Assembly: GCA_033296885.1 (NCBI GenBank)
Contig: MU863921.1
Span: forward strand, 62,001-126,000
Source: Triangularia verruculosa
Taxonomy: Eukaryota > Ascomycota > Sordariomycetes > Sordariales > Podosporaceae
Direction of reading: 5' to 3'
DNA length: 64,000 nucleotides
Shown: one piece after another, positions 33,134-46,446 of the stretch
Layout: each line of letters starts with the position of its first letter
How positions within the stretch are numbered: position 1 is the first letter of the stretch
The notes under the pieces: model-generated
Database searches by the model: none
The model's input: only the letters and a program-made list of their open reading frames with translations
What the model was told of the DNA's origin: nothing
Position numbers and translations under genes: made by a program

Positions 33134-34580
33134 GGTAAATCATTAGGTTCGACAGCCCAAACAGCCCGCCCTGAGCCAGCGGGAGGCTGCGGCTGCAATA
33201 CTAGGGGGGATGGGTAGCAATCTGCACGACAGGCTTCCGCACGGTGTCGGGTGTCGGTTGCGGGAGGAGTGGACGCAAGGTGATACTCGGCAGGTACTCG
33301 ACGAGGTTGTGGGAGGGTGTCGTGGTTGGTTGCGGCGCAGATACGGTCCGCAGGAAGCAGGCGATGGTAGGTTGGCAGCGGCTGCGGCTGTGGTGTGGTG
33401 CCCTCGACTTGGTCAACCGTCTCTCTCTCTCGGGCTCAGTTCAGCCAACCGGTGCTGTGCGACCTGCGATATTTGTGTGAAAGTCGCGATGTTTAATCCC
33501 TTGTTGGTGTCCGAAAACGAGAGAAGAGAACGGACGACAGGACTCGCTCCAAAACTAGCGTGCAGCTCCAGGTAGAGAATCATGCCCAAGGGCGATTGGA
33601 TGCTGGCTGTTGCTGCCATTGTGATTCGATAGCGTCCAAGACAGTGTGCGCACGGTGTTGTCTCTGGGAAGGTTGGGCTTCAAGCAGCACCCATCGGATG
33701 ACATCACAGTGTGTCTAGCCCCATCGCTCGGCGAATTTCCACGGTGTGATGTGTGTCTGCTGCGGGGGGCATTTGCAACATTCGACGTCTTTATGATATT
33801 GAAATGTATACGACAGGACACAGCATGAAGCGCACAGCATGCGACCATTACGACTCTGTTCCGCATGAATTCGATCCTCTCCTATCCTTTCTCCGTCTTC
33901 AAAGACACGGAACTGCCACCTCGGCCTTCCAAAAAGAATTGCCCTGACCTCATACCCAAAGATCGGTGAGAGAAGTCTCCGCCCGCCAACCACCTTTTCC
34001 CCCTCTACGGATGGCATTTACTATCTATCCACCGGACTCCATATTGTAACCATTTTGAGACACACATAGTACCAAAGTTTGTTTTTCTTATCCTCCGTCA
34101 GCTACTTCACAGCCTCTGAGGAAGGCAATGGTCCTTCTCAATGGTAGCCCAATGACACTTCTCCAACGTGAAAATAGCCGCCAGCCGGGAAGAGAATCAC
34201 ACAAATCACACATCCATCCTGCATCACCAGACACACAAGGTCATGAAGTTGAGTCATATTCCAAACTCTCTGAAACTCCAAGCTCATTTGTAACAGCCAA
34301 GCGTCTTTGGCCAATCTTGAAGGCTCGAAATCTGGGCATTACAGAATCACCATCTGGATCTGGTGCAATTGTAACCCAACCCTAACCCAGTGTCAGGGCT
34401 GCTTCAATCATTCCTCATTCCTCAGTCACTCTAGACTCAAAAACATCGTTTGTTCATGTTCCCAAAAATAACCCCTATACATGCCCTTACAGTAACATAA
34501 CAAAAAAATAAAAAAATTAACATCTATCATAACACATTTCGCTTTCCTTTTGCCCTTGCATTCCCTGTCCCCCGCCCCTT
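33134..34580. other. intergenic region between the RD-rich gene and ATP sulfurylase
   Basis: About 1.45 kb, containing a telomere-like CCCTAACCC at 34380-34388 and short A-rich runs near 34500. No supported gene; the frames near 33210-33575 are promoter or 5' UTR of the RD-rich gene. Confidence 0.6.
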
Positions 34581-36658
34581 TTAGAATCTATCCAACAACC
34601 CCGCTCCCTCCAGCTGCAGAATGATCTGGTGCACAATGCTCCTGACACTCTGCTTCTGCAAGTCCACCACCAAGTCCGCCTTCTCGGGCGCCTCATACGG
34701 ATCATCGACACCGGTAAAGCCCTTAATCTCGCCGGCTCTCGCCTTGGCGTAGATACCCCTCTTATCCGTCTTCTCGCAGTACTCCAATGGCGTAGCGACG
34801 TGGACGAGGTAAAAGTCACCGTACTTCTCGACCAGCTCCCTGGCGTTCTTGCGAGCCTGCTCGAAGGGCGCGATGGGGGCGGCAATGACAGCGGCGCCTG
34901 ACCTGGTAAGCTCCGAGGCGACAAAGGCAATGCGGGCAATGTTCTTGTCGCGGTCTTCCCGGCTGAAGCCCAGCTCGGAGGAGAGCTCGGAGCGGACGGT
35001 CTCGCCGAGGAGGAGGGAGACGGAGCGGCCACCCTGCTGGTTGAGGGTCACTTGCAGGGCACGAGCGATCTGGTCCTTGCCCGAGTTTTGGTAACCGGTG
35101 AGGAAGACGGTGAAACCCTGCTGCGAGCGGGGAGGGTGGGACTCTCTGAGGACCTTGACAACCTCGGGGTAAGAGAACCACTCGGGAATCTCACGTCCGC
35201 TGCGAAGTCTAGCGCGGAGCTCGGTGCCCGAGATGTTGAGGGTGCGGACACCCTGGGGGATCTGATCAACAGGGGCGTACTCGTCGCTGTCGGGGAGGTA
35301 GGTCATCATCTGGAAGGGAACGACCTCGATGCCGAGCTCGTCACGGTACTTCTCGACGGCGTGCTGAGCATCATATGGGCCGTAGAAGTCAACACCCTTG
35401 GAGTTCTTGCCGGGACCGGCGTGGTCGCGGCCGACGATGAAGTGGGTGGCACCGTGGTTCTTGCGAATAATAGCGTGCCAGATGGCCTCACGGGGACCAC
35501 CCATGCGCATGGCGAGGGGAAGGAGGCCGAGAACAGCCATGCCGTTGGGATATCTGGGGAGGAGAGCCTTGTAAACACGGACGCGAGTGAAGTGGTCGAT
35601 ATCACCGGGCTTGGTGAGGCCGACGACGGGGTGGATGAGGACGTTGGCATGGTGAGAGCGGGCGGCGCGGACGGTGAGTTCTCTGTGAGCGCGGTGCATG
35701 GGGTTGCGAGTCTGGAAAGCGACAACCTTGGCCCAGCCGAGCTTGTCGAAGTGAGCGCGGAGCTCAGCGGGTGTGTCTAGTCACCACGTCAGTCCTCCCC
35801 TTCACCTCTTGCTCTGTTCATGAAGGTACTCACATCTCAACTCGAGGAAATCATAGTGCTGCAGCTTGTTAATCGCCTCCAGCTTACCACCGACATAGAA
35901 CTCCTTGGCGGTCTTGTAAAGGTACTGGATAGCAGGATGCTCCTCATCACCGCCAAAGACCTCCTTAGCCTCGAGCTCCCTGTCACGATGTCAGCCAATT
36001 GCCTTTTCCCCTCACTTTTCTTTCAGTCAGACATACTTGTCAGGCCGGTAAACATCCTCCACCGTCAGGATAGCCAAGTTCCTGTCATCTCTGAAATCCC
36101 TCAAAGTGATCCTCGCGCCGGGGGCAATCTTGACCTCGTCAATCGTCGCTTGGTCAACATCGAGGGTGATGGGAATGGAAAACAGCGCGCCGTCAGCGAG
36201 GCGGTTGTCTTTTACGACGCCATTGTAGTCCTTCTCATTCATGAAACCTATTGACCATCATCTCTCGTTAGCCCATTGGTTCATCCCCATCTCTTCACTC
36301 TATGCGCCTTTGCCTGCCGCGGGAAGTATGTATGTAGGTATTGAGAGTGACGAGGCGGGATGGCGGGGGTTGAATTGTGTAATTGAGCCCCACCATCCCA
36401 CCTTTTCCCCCTCGGCTTCCTGTTTCAACCACCGCCGCCATTGGCAACGACAACAACCATTGAGGTGTGAAAAAAGACTGATTACGTACCCTCAAGAGGA
36501 GAGAAACCACCCGTCAGAATCAATTCCAAATCGCAGAGCTGTCTCTCGCTCAGAACCAAAGCCGCGAGAATCTCGGCCTCGGCCGCGAGCTCGGCGTGTC
36601 TGAGCGCATCTCGAGCAATGAGGTCCTTGAGAACGCCGCCGTGGGGTGTGTTGGCCAT
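34581..36658 (-). CDS. MET3: ATP sulfurylase (sulfate adenylyltransferase)
   Basis: Four exons on the minus strand: 36658-36490, 36247-36037, 35979-35834 and 35776-34581, giving 573 aa, the standard length of the fungal enzyme. It makes adenosine 5'-phosphosulfate (APS) from sulfate and ATP, the first step of sulfate assimilation. The catalytic loop QTRNPMHRAH is at 197-206, with the HxxH pair at 203 and 206. GRDHAGPG follows in the second nucleotide-binding loop. The C-terminal domain is the APS-kinase-like allosteric domain, with the P-loop remnant FLTGYQNSGKDQIARAL in place of a working GxxGxGKST, as in other filamentous fungi where PAPS inhibits the enzyme. In Neurospora the gene is cys-11; in Aspergillus, sC. 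Confidence 0.97.
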
Positions 36659-38199
36659 TTTTGAATGTTTTGTAGAAGGAAATTGGGGTATCTTGAAGAG
36701 AAAGGAAAGCCTAAAAGAAGAGAGAGGGAAAAAGGTTGGAAGGTCGGGTGTGGGTTGGAGGTGGGTTTGTATAATAAGATCTCAGGTGCGCGGGTACCTC
36801 GACGGGTTCGAACGGGGGAGCGGCTGGCTGGCTGGCAACAAGGTACCGTCCCGATGGATGGGTATGGTGTAATAAAGAGACTTTGGACCTGCGGTAGCGG
36901 AGTTCCTTTTCGGATGAAGACGTTACTAATCCGCTGGACCCTTGTGGAAAAAAATTAAAATGTTTTAAATGTCTCCTTTTTCTATGTATCCAATCTACTT
37001 GACTCCTTATGCCCGTCCGTGTCTCCGCGGGAACTTTTTTTTTTTTCTGGAACACCATCCTCGCCTCGTCAGGTGGAGGCAAATCACATCTTAACAAAAA
37101 AAGCATCCTCCATCCATGTATCCAATCAGTCACCGGTTCCAGACTCAGCAAGCAAAAGCTGGGGAAGGGTATTTGCAACTCGAAACGCGAGCTCACCTAA
37201 TCCACATGTCGTGACCTATGGACCTTATGATTGAACAATCCCCCAAATGCAAAGCCGCAGGAACCCTTGATACTACTTGCACCAAAATAAGTAAAGCAAG
37301 GCAACCCCTCCCCCCACCTTGCCCACCATTGACGTGCAACGCGGGGGAGGGGAAAAAAGATGGAGGGGTTGTTTTGCTTTTCATGGCTCGCCTTTGTTGC
37401 TGAAGAAGATTGAGCCTCATTACTTTGAGCTTCCAGGTGACTTATTAGATGTCCAGCTCTTCCAATAGCCACTACCTCCCTCTACCGCGTTTCTAATCCA
37501 ATTGTTTCCCTTGATCGTCATCTTCAACTGCATTCTCCAATTCACCGGGTACATACCCGCAAGTCGCACCTTTTAGCTCGGATGACGTGCTCGCTCATTG
37601 TTAACACGAAAAGTGGGTCCCCCATCACTTACACCCCTCTGAGCCCCCCAAACAACAAATCCAAGGGCATCCCGACTCCCGAAGCAGCGGTTGTCGGTGG
37701 ATATCGGTTTTCGAGTCCGTTACCGGTCTCTTCTCAGAAAAAAAATGGCCAAGAAATGTCGTCAAGAACGTGGGAAATTCCGATCTGAAAACGTGATTCC
37801 CTTTGCATCTTGGATGGCAGTGCTGCTGTGGTGCTTGTCAGTAATCCTTGGCATTCTTGCAGGGTTAGGGCTGTAAACGTCACAACCCCTCTCACCCCTG
37901 AAACTTGGCCCCTGAACCATCAACATGTCTCAAGAGTGAATGAACATCAGACAAATAACAGCCATGCCTTTATTGATCTATTTCATCAGACTTTTCCGAA
38001 GACTCCAACATCGACTCCAGCAAATACCTGGCAAATGAAATAAATTAGACATCGGTCTCAGACCTGGCGGCGCCAGAAATGCGGCAAAAAGTAAAAGAAT
38101 ATATGTGCAACTTCGTTCGATATTTGTCATGGCCAACATCAAACATCAAAAGAAACAGATCACGACGGGCTTCAGAAGCTGAGACCAAACTTCCGTCAC
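36659..38199. other. intergenic region: ATP sulfurylase promoter and 3' flank of the giant repeat gene
   Basis: About 1.5 kb. It contains ATGGTGTAAT at 36864-36873, one mismatch from the CYS3/MetR consensus ATGRYRYCAT and about 205 bp upstream of the ATP sulfurylase start. A telomere-like GGGTTAGGG lies at 37862-37870. No supported gene. Confidence 0.5.
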
Positions 38200-41100
38200 T
38201 CATGGCTTCGGATTGCGAAATAGCGAAGGTGCGGTATCATTGACACCGTGATGATGGTCCAGAACGCCTTGTCCGTTCTTTAGAGGCGTGATCACTGCGA
38301 CTGGAATTGTCGAAGCTGAGCTCTTTGAAGGAATGGGAGATGAACCTGCGAACAATGTGGTGACGCCTCCGGTCGGCCCGGAAGGCCCAACGTTGGTGGT
38401 CGTTTCCGGTATATCAGTGCGGAAGCTGGTTCTAACCGGTACAGTGTCTTTGTAAACGTCAGCCATGGTCATCATTTTGCCAGATTGTATTACGGTACGT
38501 ACCAGTGCTTGCACCTATCGTCGAGGTCACATTCTTCCAATACGAGGAGATGATGGTACCGGAAACTCGAGAAGAGACGAGTGTTCTGAAAGTTGTCTCG
38601 TTACAGGTGGTGGAAAATCCCCCAGAAACACCGCTGTGAGTCTTAGGCCTGTGATGTCTTGATCTTGTGTGTGAGCGATGATGGGAATGATGTGTTGTTG
38701 TCGAATTCGTTAGACAAGTCGTATCCACCGAGGTGGTAACGTTAGGGTAGGGGAACGGTGGCGAGGTGATGCTACTCAGAGGCGGAACAGTGGAAAATCC
38801 AGATGATGCCCCTGGAGGTGAAGTAATAGCTGCAGCGGACGAGCTAGTACCCGAAGTGGAACTTCTTGTTGAAGAAACACCAGTTGACAATGGCGGCGAT
38901 GAGCCTGTGCCTGCGGTGGCAGTCGTTCCGCTGATCACAGTGATTGTGAGACTTGTGGAATTCGTCAAGGGGTAAGGAGCAGAGCTTGAAGGTGCAACTG
39001 ATCCAGGACTTGAGATCCCGGTACCAGTACTCCCCAGAGTTGGGTATGGTGCGGTTCCGGATGAACTGAGTGGGGGAAAGCTACTCGTAATTCCAGGAAG
39101 AGGTGGAATAGCCGTAGGCCCAGAGGGAAATGTCGAGTTGGGGAATGGGAATGGAATTGAGGAGAGGCTATTTGTCGACAAAGGCTCCGTGCCGCCACTC
39201 TCGGTGACTGTTGTGCCTGATACAACAGTCGGGTTGATTGACACTGTTGAGTTTCCGGTAGGGTATGGTGGGGAAGATGATCCTGAGACTCCTGTTACCG
39301 AAGCAGACCCGGATGTGCCGCTATTGGCAGTGACTGTTCCCACACCGCTTGACGGCCCGGATGAAGACCCAGGAATGGTTGTGTTAGGATAAGGATATGG
39401 TGCTGATGTTGATGGAAGACTGGGCACGGATGTGGCACCTGAACCAGATGCACTTCCGGTACCTGGAGGAGCTGGTGAGCCAGTCGGCCCAGTGATCGAT
39501 GTCGAATTTGATAGAGGATATGGTGCCGATGTTTGGGAAATGCTGGGAATCCTCGAAGTTGGGAAGCCGGTTCCTGAACCGGGAGTGGTACTTTCTGTAG
39601 CTGGCCCTGAGGAAGATGGCAAACCTCCTGACCCGAAAGGTTCAGCCGTGGTTGTGCTTGTCGCATTCGGATATGGGTATGGCACAGTGACGGATGTGCC
39701 TGTCGAGAAACCTCCAGAACCAGTCGGGATTGTCGAAGTGCTATTAATCAAGGGATACGGGATGCTTGCTGTTGGGAGACTGTACGAGGCCCCACTACCT
39801 CCTGTGACGCTGCCGATGCCAGTGAATGTTGTGTTTGGCAACGAGTATGGAGGCGTCGTGGATGGAAGGCCTTGTGAAGGAACGGTGGTACCAGTACTAG
39901 CAGGATACGTGCTGTTTGACAACGGGTAAAGTGGACTGCTCGTAGACCCAATAGATGAAGTCACGGAACCACCAGCAAAGCCCGTGGAAGTAGTGTTGGG
40001 GAGTGGGAAGGGTGGACTGCTTGTGGGCAGACCAGATGAGATGCCGCTATTACCACTGATGATCACAGAAGTGGTGTTGGGCAGCGGATATGGCGGGCTG
40101 CTTGTTGGAAGAGACGATGCAGGACCTGTCCCACCGGTTGAGCTACCAGCTGGTGTATATGTGCTATTGGGCAAGGGGTAAAGTGGAACACTAGTGGAAA
40201 GATTTGATGGTATGCCAGTTCCTCCAGTGGCAGTGGGGGTGGGTGTTGAATTGGTAAGTGGGAACGGCGGTAGGGTTGTTGGAAGACCCGAAGAGACTGC
40301 TGTGCCGCCAGTGGCACTAGCAGTCCCGGCAGATGTGGTATTCGAGAGCGGGTATGGCGGAATGGTCGTTGGAAATCCTGATGAGGGTGAAACAGTGCCA
40401 CCAGTTGCTGCTGGTACGGTTGTATTCGGCAACGGGTATGGGGGGCTGGCGGTTGTAAGGCCAGATGAGGGGACTATTGATCCAGTACCGGGCAGACTGG
40501 ACGTGATATTTGTGAGCGGGTATGGTGCACTGGTTGTTGGAAGTCCAAAGCCGCTGCCTGATACGCCAGTTGTGACGCTCGCCTGGCCTGTGATGGTTCC
40601 ATTTGGAAACGGATAAGGTACGCTACTACTTGATATGCCCGTCCCACCATTTGAGCCACCGGTAGAGCCACCGATTGGCGCCGTGGTGGTGCCATTCGGG
40701 TAGGGATAGGGCACACTGCTCGTTGAAAGAGCAGATGGAAGACTGGTGACACTGCCTGCGGTACCGACTGGAGCGGACGAAGTCACATTGGGCAAAGGAT
40801 ATGGAACTGTGCTAGACAATCCCGTGAGACTTGGAGCTGTGCCCGTGATAGTGCCTGCCGTCGGCACAACAACTGTGGTCGAATTCGGGTATGGATATGG
40901 AGCCGAGCTGGAGGATTTGACCGGTGGAATGCTCGTTCCTCCAGTAACTCCTCCCGTTGATGCGGGGGTAGTTGTATTACCCCATGGGTAAGGTGCACTG
41001 CTTGTCGAAAATACAGAGGAAATCCCTGGAACCCCTGTTCCGGAGCTTGATGACACGACCGTCCCTGTGCCTGGAGGCCAACCGCTCGACCCAGCCACCG

Positions 41101-44100
41101 ATGTAGTGTTTGGATATGGATACGAGGCAGACGTCGGACCAGAGTGAGTTGGATTGGTGGGTCCCGTCACAAGACTTGAAGATCCAATAGTGCCACCAGT
41201 CGGGAAGATTGGAATACTTGAGTTCGGCAGTGGGAAAGGTGGCTGGCTAGAGGATGACGGCGGCGAGGTAGAGAGCCCAGTACCATAGGTCGAAAGTCGC
41301 GGAACTGTATCTGTAGAGCCAGCTGGGAAGGTTGTGTTGGGAAAAGGGAACGGAGCTTCACTTGAAAGAAGTGTCGAGCTGGATGCACCAGTACTATAGG
41401 GGCCTGGTGTGCCAGTTGGTCCAGGAAGGCTGCTGGTATTGGTAGTTGGGAATGGGGGCAGGACGGAAGATCCACCAAGAGATGAGTTTGGGATACCGGT
41501 GCCAGATGATGGAACCCCAGGAGCGGAGGTTCCTGTGGACGCAGGGACTGAGCTTGTGTTGAATGTTGGGTATGGTGGCAAGCTAGATGGGAGTTCAGAT
41601 GAAGCAGTGGTAACACCTGTTCCTGGAGACGTGACCCCAGTAGGCACCCCTGAAACACCCGTCGAGCCTAGCGAAGAACTTGTGTTTGTGGCTGGGAAAG
41701 GAGGGAGACTGGTAAGAATACCCGGCAAAGATCTGGTCACACCCGTTCCAGAGGATGGTAAAACGCCGCTCGAATAGACTGTCGGTCCTGAGGTAGGGGT
41801 AGAGTTTGTCAAGGAAAAGGGAGGGCTCGCGGAAGAGTATGACGGATACCCTGTCCCTGTTGAGAGCACCGATGGGCTCGAAAACCCCGAGCCAGCTGTC
41901 GGCTCTGATGTAAAGGTAGAGTTGGGAAGTGGGAATGGCGGCAGACTGGGTGATCCACCTGAGGAAGACGGCACCGCTGTGCCAGACGAAGCGCCTGCCC
42001 CCGTGGATAGCCCCGGAACTCCAGTTGGTTCTGCAGCGGAGCTGGTGTTGGTGAATGAGAACGGAGGTGGTGTAGACGAACCCAGACCAGAAGAAGGAGA
42101 ACCACCACTTGAAAACACGGAGCCTGTCGGCGCGGTGGAAGAGAGATTCGACTGTGGGAAAGGAGGTAAACTGGAGTAGGAACCGGAAGAGGTCGTCAAC
42201 GGAGCATTTGAGCCGCTTAAAGATCCTGACCCTGTTGGTCTGGCTGTTGTACTTGAATTCCCCAAGGGGTAGGAAGGCCCGGGGTTGGTCACTGAGCTGA
42301 GTGAGGCCGTTGATGGTGTTGAAAAGCTACCTGTACCAGTGATACCGGAACCAGTAACCGTACCAAAGGCGACTGAAGAGTTGCCAGTCGGAAAAGGCCG
42401 GAAAGAGCTTGTGGCCAGACTTCCGGATATTATAGAAGTGGTCGGCCCAACAGGATTTGTGCCAGACGGTCCCGGTCCGGGAGATGAAGCCGACGTGTTT
42501 GTTAGTGGGTATGGCACGGTCGAGGTCCCAAAGGCAGAAGAGGGAAGTCCAGATGGTCCTGTCCCCGTAGACGAAGCAGTGGTCACAATTTCTGTTCCTG
42601 ATATTGAAGCTGTGATATTTGTCAACGGTATGTAAGTCTCGCTGGCGGTTCCGGGCGCCGAGCCTGTTCCTGATGGCCCAGCCGTGCCACCTGTCGAATT
42701 GCTCCAAGGATAGGACGCTGTTTCACTTCCTGTAGGTAGAGCTGGTGCCGTTCCGCTCGATGTCCCAGGGGATAGTACGGTTTGCGAGCTTCCAGTACTA
42801 GGCACGGGGTTTGTGCCTGAAGGCCCAGTGGTGGTGCCGGTGAATGCTGACCCAGTCGAATTTGGGAACGGGTAAGGGAGCGAAGAAGCACTCGAGGTCA
42901 GCGTTGGAAGAGTTGATCCCGGACCTGAGGTTTTGCTTCCAGCAGTACCTCCTGTTCGGCTTGGTATCGTAGTAAAGTTGCCGGTTGGGTAAGGAGGAGA
43001 CGTTTGTGATGTGCCATTAATGCTCGATACGGAGTTGCCTCCTTGGTTCGAGGTAACTGCAGAGAACGATGAAGACAGGATGGAAGATAGGGACGTCAAT
43101 GACGGAGTGGTCTCAGGAGGACCAGTGCCTGTGGGGAAGTAATAACTTGACAAGCTGGAGTTTGTCAATGGGAAAGGGATAGATGATGAAGCAGTGGGTG
43201 TCAATGTAGGATTACTGCCAGTGCCCGGTACTGCTGATGGGGCCGTAGAGTTTCCAGTAGGATAAGGAACTGATGTCGACGTCAGAGTATTCGACATGAC
43301 AGCCGAGAGCGATGTGACAGGCGGAGCAGTCCCAGGGGAAGAGCTGACAGTGGCGCCACCATTGGCTGATGTTGTCCCGTTCGGTAAAGGAAAGGGGACC
43401 GAAGATGACAATGTTGGCAAGCTTGCTGCCGTACCGGAGTTAGTGGATCTCAAAGACACAGACCCATTGGATGAAGAAGCAGGCGAGATTGTAGGCAGTC
43501 TAGATGTTGGAAGTGAGGTGGAGGAGCCAGCCGCTGACCCTGGTACAGTACCACTTGTAGACCCGGTTGTACTGTTTGGGAGAGGGTATGGTACTGACGA
43601 TGACTCGAACTCCGAAGTAGACACCGAGAAACCAGACGACGGAGGCGTGCCCGTTGGTAAGAAAGTAGACAAGCTCGGCGTTGGCAACGTGGCTGTTGGC
43701 GTGCCTGAAGCTCCAGAGGAGAACCCAGTCGACAACACAGTGTTTGAAGATGTCGGGCCGGGACCATTACTTCCAGCGCTTGTGCTGCCTCCCGATTCTG
43801 TAGAATTCGGGAAGGGGAACGGTATGGTGACACTAGTTCCAAAGGCAGATGTAGTAGGTCCAGTTCCTGGTAGGGAAGATGTGGCAGTTCCAAGTGGGAC
43901 AGATGCAATCGATGAAGTTGGGAACAACAATGAACTGGTGCTTGTGCTTGATGAAGCATAGGATGCAGAGGTAGGGGGCCCAGTAGTATTTCCTGGAGTG
44001 CTCGATGGGTAGACTGTGCTAGAGCCTGTCGAACCTGGGAGACCGGAGCTCGAGTTACCAGACGGGAATGGTGGCAAAGTCGAACCTGTCGGAATAATAC

Positions 44101-46446
44101 TGCTCGCTGACCCAGTAGGTAAGGTTGTGATTGAACCCAAAGTTGACGTAACATTTGTAGACGGAGATGTTGGAAGTGAAGCTCCAGGTGTCGAGATGCT
44201 AGTTACGTTGCCATATGTCGAAGATCTCACAGAGGTTCTTGCAGAGGGGGATGGCCCTGGGGTGTAGTTTGTTGCTTCTTCAGTGGTTGTAGTCGAGCTT
44301 CCAGTGGCAGGCACAGAACTGTTTGTGAAGGGATATGTTGTTGGAAGCGACACCGGTGCTGTCGAGTTTGAGAAGCCTGTCAAGGATGAGGATGTCGCAG
44401 ATACTGGTCCTTCTGTCCCCACGGTCGAGGATGTGCCGTTGTAGCCAGGTGTCACCGTTCTAGAAGTTGACCAAGTTCCGGTGCTGCTCTCTGGAACGGA
44501 AGCCGAGGTGTTCGACAAAGGTAACGATGTTGTGATTGATGCACCGCTAGTTGTTGCGTTTCCGTACGGAACGCTGCTGACAGAATTGCTAGTTACTGAT
44601 GAAGAAGTTCCCAGTGAGTAAGTTGAGGAGGCAGCGGTGCTGGAATTTAGAGAAAGAGTACTGGTAGTTGAACCTGATGAAGCACTAGAACTGCTTGAAG
44701 TGACTGTTGAAATTGTGCTGATTGAAACGGAACCAGTCAAAGATGGGGTCGAAGCCGTGGAAGGGCCCTGAGTCTGTGTCGAATTGACAGGAGGGGCCGT
44801 AGATAACCACCCTGAGCCAGTTGGAGAAGTTGTGGCTGTGGAGTTCCATCCTGACAGCTGACTTGACGGAGCAGTGGGCAAGCTTGCGGACCGGCTGGTC
44901 AATGAGGAAGTCCCTAATGCCGGCGAAGATGTAGATACAGAAGCCTTAGTCCCGGAGCCAGTCCTGACAACAGTTGTCTCCGTCCGAGAAGTGGTTTCGG
45001 AAGAGGTGATTGGTGAACTCGGTGACACAATGGATAGTGAACCTGAAACTGAGACAAATGTGCCAGTTGCCGTCAATGTCACCGTTCCGGTTGTTGTCAG
45101 CACCGCAGAAGACTCGGTCGATGTCTGAGGTTCGCTTGCGGCCGATGTGGTACTTGACGTTTCATAAGTTGACCCAGGCGAAGTGGAAGATGGTGACACC
45201 GAAGACGTTGTGACCGCGGTGGTGGAAGATGTGGCCGATTCTGTAGTCCCAAGAATAGATGAGCCGACCACAGTTGTTGAAGACCCGGTTGGCTCTGTCG
45301 AGCCATTACTCAGACCGGATGATGTTGTCGACATTCCGCCAGAGCTAATCCCCGAAGTGCTTGAAATACTTTCCGAAGCGGAGCCCGACCCCGAGGTTGA
45401 ACTCGTAGCTGCTGTACGAGATGGTGACAAGGAAGAAAGCCCAGGACTGTTTGTGGTAGCACTTTCTGTCAAAGAAACCGATGTGCCGGATCCTGATGGT
45501 GCTGATGAGGTACTTATAGAAGTGCCTTCACTCAAGCTTCCGGTCGAAGATCCAGTGGGCGTGCTGGTCAACGATCCTGAAGACGATGGGATAGTCATGG
45601 AACCAGATGTTGATGATCCTGGCGAAGACGGCGCTGCCGCTGAGGAGCTGGACGGAGCTGAGCCACTCGTAACTGATGGTATAATGCTGGATGCCCCCGA
45701 GCTTGCTGTGGATATGGGAGTCCCCTCAGCAGATGTCGAAGACGTTGCTGAAGAAGTTGAAGTCTCTGGATAAGGAGATGTGCTCTCAGACGACTCCGTG
45801 GTGGATGTTGTTGAGAATGTATACCCACCGGTAGTACTCGGCGTGGTGAAGGTGTATCCATTGGAGGAAGTCGTTTGGTATGGCTCATTAGTGTCGGTGG
45901 TCTCGTAGGGGTTGCCTGTGTAGTCCAACAAATGTCAGCAAGCCCATCGCAGCAGCATCTAAACAGGGGCTGAATATAAACCAAATGTGGCCTACCAGTT
46001 GAGGTCTCCCCACCATATGCACCACTTGTAGTCGTGACAGGTGGCGGAGGCGGTCCATATCCATATGGTTCCTCATCACCACCATCTTCACCATCATCTC
46101 CATCATCTCCCTCGTCCCCCCCATCATCACCACCATCTCCCCCATCATCACCGTCACCATCATCATCACCATCCGTCCAATCCCCATCATCGTCACCATC
46201 CCCATCATCCCCGTCCTCTCCACCATCATCTCCACCATCATCCCCACCATCCTCTCCTGGGTCTTGTCTAGGCACCAAACGCTCATAGTTCACATGAGGC
46301 ACTCCCATCTCAGTCACTGCTGGGAACCCAACAGACCGTCTGAAGCGAGACCACAAGCCGCCATTCTGGTGAGCCACTGTGAGAGGCACCGAGTTCAGGA
46401 CGGCAATGGCCGAGGCAAGGCCAACAACCACCGCTGAAGCCTTCAT
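38200..46446 (-). CDS. giant secreted Ser/Thr-rich repeat glycoprotein (adhesin-like)
   Basis: Modelled as three exons: 46446-45996, 45915-38503 and 38447-38200, giving 2,703 aa. The N-terminus MKASAVVVGLASAIAVLNSV is a clear signal peptide. Residues about 60-127 are an Asp/Gly run, followed by a PPPPPVTTTSGAY linker. Next comes a long Ser/Thr/Gly/Pro region and nearly 50 imperfect repeats of 25-40 residues centred on PPYPLPNST or PPFPLTNTS, each with an N-x-S/T glycosylation site. The end has a His/Arg-rich patch (HHSHHRSHTRSRHH) and a Cys (TTCNETTF). No GPI signal or membrane span is visible. It is probably a cell-wall or matrix glycoprotein. The last intron uses an AAG acceptor. If it is not spliced, the protein ends at 38459 with QNDDHG. 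Confidence 0.8.
38740..44380 (-). repeat. degenerate protein-coding tandem repeat array (PYPxPNST units)
   Basis: Within the giant gene the sequence is built of diverged 75-120 bp units. I counted about 49 cores of the type (A/P/V/I)P(Y/F)P(L/F/Y/T)(P/T/G)N(S/T)(T/S). Units are clearest between about 39,000 and 42,300 and become looser towards the N-terminal side. DNA identity between units is modest, so the array is old and not a recent slippage product. Confidence 0.85.
46070..46262 (-). repeat. GATGGT/GATGAT trinucleotide-type repeat coding for Asp/Gly run
   Basis: On the plus strand it reads as imperfect CATCATCAC/CCATCATCC repeats. On the coding strand it gives about 64 residues, mostly Asp, Gly and Glu, just after the signal peptide region of the giant glycoprotein. 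Confidence 0.88.

Noticed and set aside
36795..36820. tRNA B-box-like GGTTCGAAC
   Set aside because: The following bases (GGGGG) do not fit the B-box CC, and no A box or cloverleaf can be drawn upstream.
38740..44380. CRISPR-like or transposon repeat array
   Set aside because: The repeats are diverged, in frame throughout and encode a regular peptide unit after a signal peptide; they are protein repeats.
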